From contig NZ_LT899436.1 of the NCBI RefSeq assembly GCF_900198195.1, forward strand, positions 1,343,501-1,407,500: DNA of 64,000 nt. The letters run 5' to 3'. The number at the start of each line of letters is the position of its first letter. Positions within the stretch are counted from its first letter, which is position 1. Source of the stretch: Tenacibaculum jejuense. Its GTDB lineage: Bacteria; Bacteroidota; Bacteroidia; Flavobacteriales; Flavobacteriaceae. The notes under the pieces are model-generated. The model saw only the letters and a program-made list of their open reading frames with translations, was not told the DNA's origin and searched no databases. Positions 18,901-23,968 of this stretch are shown piece by piece. The position numbers and the translations under genes are program-made.

Positions 18901-20935
18901 ATACGATATTGAAGATGCTGAAGGTAACAGTGATTCAGGGACGATTACAGTAGTTGCAGATCCTTTACCAGTTGCTACCGATGACACAGGAGATTACACA
19001 CCAGGAAGTCCTAGTGATCCAATTAATGTTGCAGGAAATGATACTAGTGGCGATCCAGTTGATCCAAGCACCGTTAGTTTAGACACTACAGGTTTACCAG
19101 CCGGTTCAAGTTGTACGGCTACAGATGTAGAAGGTGATTGTATAGAAGTAACAGTTCCAGGCGAAGGAGTTTGGAGTGTTGACCCAAGTACAGGAGAAGT
19201 TGTATTTACACCAGATCTAAGTTTTACAGGTGACCCAACACCAATTACATATGATATTGAAGATGCTGAAGGTAACAGTGATTCAGGAACAATTACAGTA
19301 GTTGCAGATCCATTACCAATAGCGACAAATGACACAGGAGTTTATACTCCGGGAACAACAAGTAACCCAATTAATGTTACGAATAATGACACAACAGGAG
19401 ATACGGTTGATCCAAGCACAGTTGTATTTACGACAACAGGCTTACCAGCTGGTTCAAGTGTAAGTCCAGACGGTAAGACGTTAACAGTTCCAGGCGAAGG
19501 AGTTTGGACAGTTGATAGTAGTGGTAATGTAATCTTCACACCAGATGGAAGTTTCACAGGTACTCCAACAGTAGTCAGTTATACAGTTGAAGACGCAGAA
19601 GGTAATATTTCAAATGAAGCGACAATAACATTAAGTTCAGATCCATTACCAGTTGCTACCGATGACACAGGAGATTATACCCCAGGAAGTCCAAGTGATC
19701 CAATTGATGTTGCAGGAAATGATATAAGTGGAGATACAGTTGACCCAAGTACTGTTAGTTTAGACATTACAGGTTTACCAGCCGGTTCAAGTTGTACAGC
19801 TACCGATGCAGAAGGTGATTGTATAGAAGTAACAGTTCCAGGCGAAGGAGTTTGGAGTGTTGATCCAAGTACAGGCGAAGTCGTATTTACACCAGAGACA
19901 GGTTATATGGGTGATCCAACACCAATTACATACGATATTGAAGATGCTGAAGGTAACAGTGATTCAGGGACGATTACAGTAGTTGCAGATCCTTTACCAG
20001 TTGCTACCGATGACACAGGAGATTACACACCAGGAAGTCCAAGTGATCCAATTAATGTTGCAGGAAATGATACTAGTGGCGATCCAGTTGATCCAAGCAC
20101 CGTTAGTTTAGACACTACAGGTTTACCAGCCGGTTCAAGTTGTACGGCTACAGATGCAGAAGGTGATTGTATAGAAGTAACAGTTCCAGGCGAAGGAGTT
20201 TGGAGTGTTGACCCAAGTACAGGAGAAGTTGTATTTACACCAGATCCAGGCTTTATGGGTGATCCAACACCAATTACATACAATATTGAAGATGCTGAAG
20301 GTAACAGTGATTCAGCAACAATTACAATTATAAACTCTGATTTTATTTTAAATGATGATTCAGATGTTACCGAGTTTGATACACCAATCGAAGTGGATAT
20401 TACAAATAATGATACTAATGTTCCTAGTACAGGCGATACGACTATTACTAGTGATCCTTCAAATGGTACTGTGACTATAGACGATGGAGGTACTCCAGAT
20501 GACCCTAGTGATGATACAATTATTTATACTCCAAATCCAGGTTTTACTGGTACAGACACATTTGTATATCAGATTTGTGATGATGATGTTCCGCCAAATT
20601 GTAAAACAGCTACAGTTACTATAACGGTTAATGGTCCAGAGAATGATGTATTTAATTTAGTTTCTGATGATGGAAATAATACTAATGGAGTATTCTTTAT
20701 AGCTGGTATAGAAAATTTCCCAAATAATACTGTAGAGATATTTAACAGATGGGGGAACACAGTATATAAAGCTAGTGGATATAATAACGAAACGGTTGCC
20801 TTTAGAGGAGTTTCAAATGGTAGGGTAACAATAAGTGTAGATTCTAAATTACCTGTAGGTACTTACTATTATGTAATTGATTATGGAGACGAAAATAAAA
20901 AGCCAAAAGCAGGATGGTTATATATAAATCGATAA
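3914..20935 (+). CDS. Giant repetitive cell-surface adhesin secreted by T9SS (type B sorting domain)
   Basis: This 5673-residue protein is predicted to be exported by Sec and then across the outer membrane by T9SS, probably as a surface adhesin. The signal-peptide core is residues 61-77 (DFLIFLLLVFSFVFSYA), behind an unusual 60-residue N-region; there is no later ATG before it, and a TTG at about residue 48 is an alternative start. Then come Ig/cadherin-like domains, four TSP3-type calcium motifs (near residues 734, 971, 1445, 1660; DxDxDG form), and three repeat zones: 94-residue modules (3 + 10 copies), 109-residue modules (12 copies) and 116/111-residue modules (9 + 3). A non-repeated Ig-like domain (about 5475-5576) precedes the C-terminal type B sorting domain with EIFNRWGNTVY, GTYYYVIDYGD and GWLYINR. 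Lys and Arg are scarce; Asp, Thr, Gly and Pro abound. PorP/SprF-like and PorE-like genes follow directly. Confidence 0.9.
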   Translation: MIIYFSKVIPILFCKLKDFKIKVYNKANKVFFDENFYGDNNQSQLNALFHQKKRFENREKDFLIFLLLVFSFVFSYADDNTINYKKNPNKSKVNNTKKVFHGGHYYVHENKKVFLNKKRDNIFTNPLSLFALPTIDLNGFTAGNDNDITVQPTTGNVFPVVNAPVVTSDAGIVSATISFTGILDTPDQELLAINNNAPGFDLYFFNTPYDTFTYTVGTTTVLVTQLTDTTFSVTRQFGGAIPNADFEDFLELLFYGDLVDPFTEGIRTMSITITDTNTDTASAQTTIRAFDDIVAVNDTNSVAANNTGTISGNVLTNETTPRNGTLSVTEVDVYPAAVGNSYTTLFGSITINSDGSYTYDVDETNPAVTGLRNGESIDDIISYTVERSVPDNDLDYAYITITINGVDELPNAVDNTDSMTAFVDPNATGNVITDPGPGGAVDAIDRGLNTLVWENEFTDQPVFLDVSGPVNGQSRTIGTAPNDVTLNFTTSDPDNVGIPDRNFVVYRGNPNGLNGGHEGYFRYSIDPSTSPTADVSLTIDFTKPVFNLGFLVVDIDYSQGTTWQDQINIQGSLSGTSVPFNFITTGGVVNPSTGTFYGTGNAVPEDATGNVNIFFDQPIDQLVLNYNYGPDATDFDKGLQIAGVSDIFWQGEASIEVTQVDGNAGNLGVSYAGTYGSIVMNSDGGYTYTLDNTNPAVQNLLTGQSLTEVFNYTLFDGFNTDDANLTITINGSGTDSDLDGISDLADLDDDNDGILDTEEFDCPSGTFVPLGQTFTQASTGTTTGGNASGTVNNVYSENGVTGTFSFEVLNNAVWSSGVRSQGPTAGVDGNYINVQPRNTNFPAGTSYPADAATIDVAVYTFTFDNPIHVSEFKWGGIDNSDRVDFSATLGGVNVPIEITNVNIPGANFSQPDGPQSVLSTSPGANAPNNVVSVNSLGAVDTFVIVAGKRNGDLSNVTMQFTEFSYCFARDTDMDGTPDYLDLDSDNDGCNDVVESGGTDDNNDGRLNGHPTVDAAGTATSGQVTNGSTVGGYDGANGTEIVSDNFSVSVTPTSGEACEGSDIVFTATATGTRVTDFGASGATTDDTTIPIPAGDYTYRWFLGASTTPLTDGAPYSGTNTSMLTITATSALAGNAYRVEVTTTGNSCPQEDTGTLTTVNPNPVATVNDPEVCMGTTSSSLTVTATTGTPTNYTIDYDAAAEAVGFTDVSSATSLSGATFVIPGGAAANTYNGVITYIDANGCSGTDAFTIEINENPVATVNDPEVCMGTTSSSLTVTATTGTPINYTIDYDAAAEGAGFTDVTSASSLTGATFVIPAAAPEAIYNGIITYIDANGCSGTDAFTVTVNANPVAVVNDPEVCMGRTSAELLLSTRSGLDPVTYTIDYDAAAEGAGFTDVTSATSLTGATFIIPAAASTGAATYNGVISFTDANGCEGTDSFVITINGDDADSDGISDICDLDDDNDGILDTNESFCRIVNSSRKLMVLYDNTGGLQTPTTVDGDFFTPNALSNQLFGSGVNYSNDANNTSGGYVDLQGVDQADLAGAKADNDYVEYNFITGDEGYRIVQLFFFGEPVGIPAVDYRTGYSYQVEISDDNFATSTVLFDEATVAASTFRVPATNNVDLQPITKYTIRIFLYNNPPANAGSITIDNVAFQSVLCDPLDTDMDGTPDYLDIDSDNDGCNDVVESGGTDDNDDGRLNGHPTVGALGSPTSGQVTNGSSVGGYDGVNGTETASDTFSVSASPTSGEACEGSDIVFTATATGVRVTDFGTTGATTDDTTVPIPAGDYTYRWFLGASTTPLTDGAPYSGTNTSMLTVTATSALAGNMYRVEVTTTGNSCPEVDTVTLTTVNPNPVATVNDPEVCMGTTSSSLTVTATTGTPINYTIDYDAAAEAAGFVDVSSATSLSGATYVIPGGASANTYNGVITYIDSNGCSGTDAFTVTINANPVATVNDPEVCMGTTSSSLTVIATTGTPINYTIDYDAAAEAAGFVDVSSATSLSGATYVIPGGASANTYNGVITYIDSNGCSGTDAFTVTINANPVATVNDAEVCSGDTSSALTVTATTGTPINYTIDYDAAAEAAGFVDVSSATSLSGATYVIPGGASANTYNGVITYIDSNGCSGTDAFTVTINANPVATVNDPEVCMGTTSSSLTVTATSGSPVNYTIDYDAAAEAAGFVDVSSATSLTGATYVIPGGASANTYNGVITYIDSNGCSGTDAFTVTINANPVATVNDPEVCMGTTSSSLTVTATSGSPVNYTIDYDAAAEAAGFVDVSSATSLTGATYVIPGGASANTYNGVITYIDSNGCSGTDAFTVTINANPVATVNDPEVCMGTTSSSLTVTATSGSPVNYTIDYDAAAEAVGFVDVSSATSLSGATYVIPGGASANTYNGVITYIDSNGCSGTDAFTVTINANPVATVNDAEVCSGDTSSALTVTATSGSPVNYTIDYDAAAEAAGFVDVSSATSLTGATYVIPGGASANTYNGVITYIDSNGCSGTDAFTVTINANPVATVNDAEVCSGDTSSALTVTATSGSPVNYTIDYDAAAEAVGFVDVSSATSLSGATYVIPGGAAANTYNGVITYIDSNGCSGTDTFTVTINANPVATVNDAEVCSGDTSSALTVTATSGSPVDYTIDYDVAAEAAGFVDVSSATSLTGATYVIPGGASVNTYNGVITYIDSNGCSGTDTFTVTINANPVATVNDVTVVPGTTSSALTVTATSGSPVDYTIDYDAAAEAAGFVDVSSATSLTGATYVIPGGASANTYNGVITYIDSNGCSGTDTFTITIDQLPIASNDSGVYTPGSPSMALNVTSNDTTGDTVDPSTVVFTTTGLPAGSSVSLDGKTLTVPGEGTWNVDGSGNVIFTPDGSFTGDPTPASYTVEDAEGNVSNEATITLDADPIASNDSGVYTPGSPSMALNVTSNDTTGDTVDPSTVVFTTTGLPAGSSVSPDGKTLTVPGEGTWNVDGSGNVIFTPDGSFTGDPTPASYTVEDTEGNVSNEATITLDADPIASNDSGVYTPGSPSMALNVTSNDTTGDTVDPSTVVFTTTGLPAGSSVSPDGKTLTVPGEGTWNVDGSGNVIFTPDGSFTGDPTPASYTVEDTEGNVSNEATITLDADPIASNDSGVYTPGSPSMALNVTSNDTTGDTVDPSTVVFTTTGLPAGSSVSLDGKTLTVPGEGTWNVDGSGNVIFTPDGSFTGDPTPASYTVEDAEGNVSNEATITLDADPIASNDSGVYTPGSPSMVLNVTSNDTTGDTVDPSTVVFTTTGLPAGSSVSPDGKTLTVPGEGTWSVDGSGNVIFTPDGSFTGDPTPASYTVEDAEGNVSNEATITLDADPIASNDSGVYTPGSPSMALNVTSNDTTGDTVDPSTVVFTTTGLPAGSSVSPDGKTLTVPGEGTWNVDGSGNVIFTPDGSFTGDPTPASYTVEDAEGNVSNEATITLDADPIASNDSGVYTPGSPSMALNVTSNDTTGDTVDPSTVVFTTTGLPAGSSVSPDGKTLTVPGEGTWNVDGSGNVIFTPDGSFTGDPTPASYTVEDAEGNVSNEATITLDADPIASNDSGVYTPGSPSMALNVTSNDTTGDTVDPSTVVFTTTGLPAGSSVSPDGKTLTVPGEGTWNVDGSGNVIFTPDGSFTGDPTPASYTVEDAEGNVSNEATITLDADPIASNDSGVYTPGSPSMALNVTSNDTTGDTVDPSTVVFTTTGLPAGSSVSPDGKTLTVPGEGTWNVDGSGNVIFTPDGSFTGDPTPASYTVEDTEGNVSNEATITLDADPIASNDSGVYTPGSPSMALNVTSNDTTGDTVDPSTVVFTTTGLPAGSSVSPDGKTLTVPGEGTWNVDGSGNVIFTPDGSFTGDPTPASYTVEDAEGNVSNEATITLDADPIASNDSGVYTPGSPSMVLNVTSNDTTGDTVDPSTVVFTTTGLPAGSSVSPDGKTLTVPGEGTWSVDGSGNVIFTPDGSFTGDPTPASYTVEDAEGNVSNEATITLDADPIASNDSGVYTPGSPSMALNVTSNDTTGDTVDPSTVVFTTTGLPAGSSVSPDGKTLTVPGEGTWNVDGSGNVIFTPDGSFTGDPTPASYTVEDAEGNVSNEATITLDADPIATDDTGDYTPGSPSDPIDVAGNDTTGDTVDPSTVSLDTTGLPAGSSCTATDAEGDCIEVTVPGEGVWTVDPSTGEVIFTPETGYMGDPTPIAYDIEDAEGNSDSGTITVVADPLPVATDDTGDYTPGSPSDPINVAGNDTSGDTVDPSTVSLDTIGLPAGSSCTTTDAEGDCIEVTVPGEGVWSVDPSTGEVVFTPDPGFMGDPTSITYDIEDAEGNSDSGIITVVADPLPVATDDTGDYTPGSPSDPINVAGNDISGDTVDPSTVSLDITGLPAGSSCTATDAEGDCIEVTVPGEGVWSVDPSTGEVVFTPDLSFTGDPTPITYDIEDAEGNSDSGTITVVADPLPIATNDTGVYTPGTTSNPINVTNNDTTGDTVDPSTVVFTTTGLPAGSSVSPDGKTLTVPGEGVWTVDSSGNVIFTPDGSFTGTPTVVSYTVEDAEGNISNEATITLSSDPLPVATDDTGDYTPGSPSDPIDVAGNDISGDTVDPSTVSLDITGLPAGSSCTATDAEGDCIEVTVPGEGVWSVDPSTGEVVFTPETGYMGDPTPITYDIEDAEGNSDSGTITVVADPLPVATDDTGGYTPGSPSDPINVAGNDTSGDPVDPSTVSLDTTGLPAGSSCTATDAEGDCIEVTVPGEGVWSVDPSTGEVVFTPDLSFMGDPTPITYDIEDAEGNSDSGTITVVADPLPIATNDTGVYTPGTTSNLINVTNNDTTGDTVDPSTVVFTTTGLPAGSSVSPDGKTLTVPGEGVWTVDSSGNVIFTPDGSFTGTPTVVSYTVEDAEGNISNEATITLSSDPLPVATDDTGDYTPGSPSDPIDVAGNDISGDTVDPSTVSLDITGLPAGSSCTATDAEGDCIEVTVPGEGVWSVDPSTGEVVFTPETGYMGDPTPITYDIEDAEGNSDSGTITVVADPLPVATDDTGDYTPGSPSDPINVAGNDTSGDPVDPSTVSLDTTGLPAGSSCTATDVEGDCIEVTVPGEGVWSVDPSTGEVVFTPDLSFTGDPTPITYDIEDAEGNSDSGTITVVADPLPIATNDTGVYTPGTTSNPINVTNNDTTGDTVDPSTVVFTTTGLPAGSSVSPDGKTLTVPGEGVWTVDSSGNVIFTPDGSFTGTPTVVSYTVEDAEGNISNEATITLSSDPLPVATDDTGDYTPGSPSDPIDVAGNDISGDTVDPSTVSLDITGLPAGSSCTATDAEGDCIEVTVPGEGVWSVDPSTGEVVFTPETGYMGDPTPITYDIEDAEGNSDSGTITVVADPLPVATDDTGDYTPGSPSDPINVAGNDTSGDPVDPSTVSLDTTGLPAGSSCTATDAEGDCIEVTVPGEGVWSVDPSTGEVVFTPDPGFMGDPTPITYNIEDAEGNSDSATITIINSDFILNDDSDVTEFDTPIEVDITNNDTNVPSTGDTTITSDPSNGTVTIDDGGTPDDPSDDTIIYTPNPGFTGTDTFVYQICDDDVPPNCKTATVTITVNGPENDVFNLVSDDGNNTNGVFFIAGIENFPNNTVEIFNRWGNTVYKASGYNNETVAFRGVSNGRVTISVDSKLPVGTYYYVIDYGDENKKPKAGWLYINR
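7391..8245 (+). repeat. Tandem 94-residue module array, first block (3 copies)
   Basis: Three diverged copies of the NPVATVND...VCMG...NYTIDYDAAAE...NGVITYIDANGC module lie between two TSP3-type calcium segments. The third copy is the most changed (LLLSTRSGLDPVTYT). Each copy carries two cysteines, one early (VCMG) and one late (NGC), which would suit an intramodule disulfide. Confidence 0.85.
9467..12286 (+). repeat. Tandem 282-nt array, second block (10 copies)
   Basis: Ten head-to-tail copies of a 94-codon module. Copies 4 and 5 are nearly identical in DNA. Two first-cysteine variants alternate (VCMGTTSSS and VCSGDTSSA). The last copy reads VTVVPGTT and has lost the first cysteine while keeping the second. 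Copies remain in phase with the reading frame throughout. Confidence 0.92.
12290..16213 (+). repeat. Tandem 327-nt array (12 copies)
   Basis: Twelve head-to-tail copies of a 109-residue module starting PIASNDSGVYTPGSPSM and ending EATITLDAD. The units contain no cysteine. Shared silent variants show that copies 8-12 are a segmental duplicate of an earlier block; for example, the end of copy 5 and all of copy 6 match copies 11-12 at an offset of 1962 nt. Confidence 0.95.
16214..20335 (+). repeat. Mixed 348/333-nt array with a 1029-nt super-repeat
   Basis: Order of units is B-B-B-A'-B-B-A'-B-B-A'-B-B. B units (116 residues; the first lacks two residues) carry a cysteine-bounded insertion, SSCTATDAEGDC. 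A' units (111 residues) resemble the 109-residue module and have SSVSPDGK in that place. The block A'-B-B (343 residues, 1029 nt) occurs three times with very few differences. Confidence 0.93.
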
Positions 20936-20955
20936 TTGAAATTATTATTAAAAAT

Positions 20956-21897
20956 ATGAATACGATAGTATATTTAAAAAGAGTATTACCTATTTTGGTT
21001 TTATTATCAGTTGATATAATTTTTAGTCAACAAGATCCTCAATATACTCAATATATGTATAATACAATGAGTGTAAATCCAGCCTATGCAGGATCTAATG
21101 GTCATACAGTAATCACCGCACTGGGTAGAACTCAGTGGGTTGGATTAGATGGAGCACCAGACTCTCAAACATTAAGTTATGATACCGTATTAGGTTACAC
21201 TGGAGTTGGATTGGGAATAAATTTAACAAATGACCGAATCGGTCCTTCTAATGAAATTTATTTAGATGCTAATATATCGTACACGGTACGAACTAGCGAT
21301 GATGGAAACTTAGCTTTTGGTTTAAAATTAGGAGGTAGACATCTTTCTATAGATTGGAGTAAAGGTACAGCATTACAACAAGAACGTATTTTTGAAGGTA
21401 CAGTAAGTCGTTTTTTACCTACCATAGGAGCTGGTATTTATTACTACGAATCTAATTGGTACGTAGGAGTAGCCATACCAAACTTTCTAAGAACCGAACA
21501 TTACGATGATACTATTGCGACTAGTACATCTGGTTTTGGAGATGTAGCAGAAGAACGTTTACACTTCTTCGGAATTTTAGGTTATGTTTTTGACTTAAGT
21601 GAAACACTTAAATTTAAGCCAGCTGCATTAGCTAAAGTGGTAAACGGAGCTCCAATATCAGTAGATCTATCTGCAAACTTCTTGTTCAATAATAAATTTG
21701 CTGCAGGTTTGGCTTGGAGATGGGATGACTCAATTAGTGCGCTACTAGGTTTTCAAGCAACAGAAAACTTTAATATAGGTTTCGCTTACGACTTAACAAC
21801 TTCAAATTATAGTAATTATAATTCAGGTACTTATGAATTAATGCTACGATGGGATATTTTCAGACAGCGTATAATGAAATCACCTAGATTCTTTTAA
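20956..21897 (+). CDS. PorP/SprF family type IX secretion membrane protein
   Basis: This 313-residue protein is an outer-membrane beta-barrel of the PorP/SprF family, which in gliding Flavobacteria is needed to deliver T9SS substrates carrying a type B sorting domain. It begins with a signal peptide (MNTIVYLKRVLPILVLLSVD..FSQ), and the mature protein opens with the family signature QDPQYTQYMYNTMSVNPAYAG. Alternating strands with Tyr/Phe ends run to the C-terminus. I chose the ATG at 20956, 20 nt after the adhesin stop, because it starts a proper signal peptide; the in-frame ATG at 20914 overlaps the adhesin gene and adds a non-signal extension. It is probably co-transcribed with the adhesin and likely dedicated to it. 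Confidence 0.93.
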   Translation: MNTIVYLKRVLPILVLLSVDIIFSQQDPQYTQYMYNTMSVNPAYAGSNGHTVITALGRTQWVGLDGAPDSQTLSYDTVLGYTGVGLGINLTNDRIGPSNEIYLDANISYTVRTSDDGNLAFGLKLGGRHLSIDWSKGTALQQERIFEGTVSRFLPTIGAGIYYYESNWYVGVAIPNFLRTEHYDDTIATSTSGFGDVAEERLHFFGILGYVFDLSETLKFKPAALAKVVNGAPISVDLSANFLFNNKFAAGLAWRWDDSISALLGFQATENFNIGFAYDLTTSNYSNYNSGTYELMLRWDIFRQRIMKSPRFF

Positions 21898-21908
21898 ACA
21901 TGTTAATT

Positions 21909-23873
21909 ATGAAAAAAGTTATTTTATTCTATACATTGTTTATAAGCATAATAGCTTTAGGACAACGCAAGTATGCAGCAGACCGTTATTTTAATGAGTT
22001 TGCTTACAAAAAATCAGCTGAGTTATATAAAACTATATACGATAAAGGTGATGATTCTCAATTAGTCATAAGTAGATTAGGAGATTCATATTATTACAAT
22101 ACAGAATCTGAAAAAGCCGAAAAATGGTATTCATTGTTAATGGATAAATATGCAAACGAAGTTACACCAGAATATTTATTTAGATATGCTCAAACACTAA
22201 AGAGTAATGGGAAAATAAAAGAATCTGATCGTTGGTTAGAAAAACTTAAAGAAGTCAATAAAGACGATTCAAGAGCACTTGAGTTAGAGAAAAATAGAAA
22301 TTATTTTGTGGAATATTCCAACAGAAAAAAAACGTTTGTTAATGTAAAAAACCTATCAACAAATACTAAATATTCAGATTTCGGAGGATTTATATATGGA
22401 GATAAACTATACTTTGCTTCAACAAAACCAGAAGGTACTAAATATGATAAAAAAATTTATAAATGGAACGATCAACCTTTTTTGAATATATATACTGCCG
22501 ATGAAGAAATAGGAAATGTAGAACAGGGTTTACAGGTTTCAAATGCTACTCGATTTTCTGATGTAAATACAAGATATCATGAATCCAATGCAATATTGAC
22601 TAGCGACGGAAATACATTATATTTTACTAGAGATAATTACGATGGAGACAAATTAAGAGGAGACGACGATAAAGTTACCCATTTAAAAATTTATAAAGCA
22701 GAAAATATAGATGGCGAATGGAAAAACCTTGAAGAATTGCCATTTAATAGTGATTTATATTCCTGTGGACATCCAGCTTTAAGTCCAGATGGTAAAACTT
22801 TATATTTCGTTTCAGATATGCCCGGTGGTTACGGAGCAACAGATATTTATTCAGTTAAGATTAGAAATGATGGAACCTATGGAAGTCCAGTAAATTTAGG
22901 AAGACCAATTAATACAGAAAGTAGAGAAATGTTTCCTTATGTCGACAATGAAAACACCATATATTTTGCTTCAGATGGTCATTTAGGTTTAGGAGCTTTA
23001 GATGTTTTCGAATCAAAAATTTCAGATAATAAGTTTACAGCTCCAGTAAATTTAGGTTCCCCAGTAAATAGTCCTTTAGATGATTTTAGTTTTGTTATAA
23101 GTGAAGATAAATCATACGGTTATTTTTCATCAAATAGAACAGGAGGAAAAGGTGATGATGATATTTATAGTTTTGTAATTTACAGATGTAAAGAAGACAT
23201 TACAGGTGTTGTTACCGACTCAAGAACAGGAGTGCCTATATCAGGAGCTACAGTTCGTTTAATAAATGAAAAAGGAGAGCCAATTAGCAAACAAGTTACT
23301 ATAGCCGATGGTCGATATACTTTTAAAGACATAGCTTGTGAAAATAACTATACAGTAACTGCTTCAAAAGACGACTACAGAAACGATAAAAAAGATACAG
23401 CTACAGAAGATATTGATAAAAAAACAATTCAGGCAGATTTAGTTTTAGAATCATTAATCGTAGAAACGCCGAAAGAGCAGCCACAAATAGTAATCAATCC
23501 TATTTACTTTGATTTTGATTTATATAACATCAGAGAAGATGCCGAGTACGAGTTAGAACATATTGTAACCGTAATGAAAAACCATCCAGATATGGTGATC
23601 AAAATAGAATCTCATACCGATAGTAGAGGAACCAAAGCTTACAACAGAACTTTATCTACCAACAGAGCAAAGTCCACAAGAGCTTATTTAATATCACGAG
23701 GAATTGCATCTAATAGAATAGAAAGTGCTATAGGATATGGAGAAGATCAATTATTAAATCACTGTAATGACGCCAATCAAAAACGTTGTTCTAAAGAAGA
23801 ACATCAACGAAATAGAAGATCGTACTTTTATATAGTTAGTGGAGGAAAAAATGTCACCTCGAGTAACCAATAA
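21909..23873 (+). CDS. PorE-like OmpA/PD40/TPR periplasmic protein (paralog 2)
   Basis: This is a 654-residue twin of the protein at 1380-3344, with the same layout: signal peptide ending ALGQ, TPR-like helices, PD40 propeller, carboxypeptidase-regulatory-like domain and OmpA domain with Asp571 and Arg586 for peptidoglycan binding. I chose the second ATG (21909), not 21900, because it aligns with the paralog start (MKKVILFY against MKRVILFY) and gives equal length. It begins 11 nt after the PorP/SprF gene, so adhesin, barrel and PorE-like protein look like one operon ended by the terminator at 23897. The first third differs from the paralog at many positions, while the last 300 residues are almost the same. 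Its likely role is to tie the outer-membrane barrel to the cell wall. Confidence 0.88.
   Translation: MKKVILFYTLFISIIALGQRKYAADRYFNEFAYKKSAELYKTIYDKGDDSQLVISRLGDSYYYNTESEKAEKWYSLLMDKYANEVTPEYLFRYAQTLKSNGKIKESDRWLEKLKEVNKDDSRALELEKNRNYFVEYSNRKKTFVNVKNLSTNTKYSDFGGFIYGDKLYFASTKPEGTKYDKKIYKWNDQPFLNIYTADEEIGNVEQGLQVSNATRFSDVNTRYHESNAILTSDGNTLYFTRDNYDGDKLRGDDDKVTHLKIYKAENIDGEWKNLEELPFNSDLYSCGHPALSPDGKTLYFVSDMPGGYGATDIYSVKIRNDGTYGSPVNLGRPINTESREMFPYVDNENTIYFASDGHLGLGALDVFESKISDNKFTAPVNLGSPVNSPLDDFSFVISEDKSYGYFSSNRTGGKGDDDIYSFVIYRCKEDITGVVTDSRTGVPISGATVRLINEKGEPISKQVTIADGRYTFKDIACENNYTVTASKDDYRNDKKDTATEDIDKKTIQADLVLESLIVETPKEQPQIVINPIYFDFDLYNIREDAEYELEHIVTVMKNHPDMVIKIESHTDSRGTKAYNRTLSTNRAKSTRAYLISRGIASNRIESAIGYGEDQLLNHCNDANQKRCSKEEHQRNRRSYFYIVSGGKNVTSSNQ
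22679..23847 (+). repeat. Dispersed direct repeat, copy 2 (PorE-like gene 3' part)
   Basis: Partner of 2150-3318. Recombination between the two copies would remove about 20.5 kb, including the adhesin and PorP/SprF genes, and leave one intact hybrid PorE-like gene, because the copies are in frame and of equal length. Confidence 0.8.
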
Positions 23874-23896
23874 ATAGATACATGTTTGATAACTTG

Positions 23897-23927
23897 AAAA
23901 AGCACTTCGTTTAGGAGTGCTTTTTTT
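23897..23927 (+). terminator. Rho-independent terminator after the adhesin operon
   Basis: The stem AAAAAGCACTTC (23897-23908) pairs with 23914-23925 with one wobble and is followed by T residues. It closes the adhesin/PorP/PorE operon. Confidence 0.8.
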
Positions 23928-23968
23928 ATTAGCTATATTTACGTTAAAAATCAATTCAATTTATAATA

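Noticed and set aside
12316..20283. A regular ladder of minus-strand ORFs of 71 to 113 codons inside the adhesin repeats
   Set aside because: They recur with the repeat period and are the reverse shadow of the conserved coding units; no leader, promoter or family match.
7391..20335. CRISPR array or non-coding satellite
   Set aside because: Units are 282 to 348 nt, have no unique spacers, and stay in one open frame with protein-level conservation.
23934..23941. TATATTTA as promoter of the DUF885 gene
   Set aside because: The conserved final G is missing and no -33 box is found; too weak to annotate in such AT-rich DNA.
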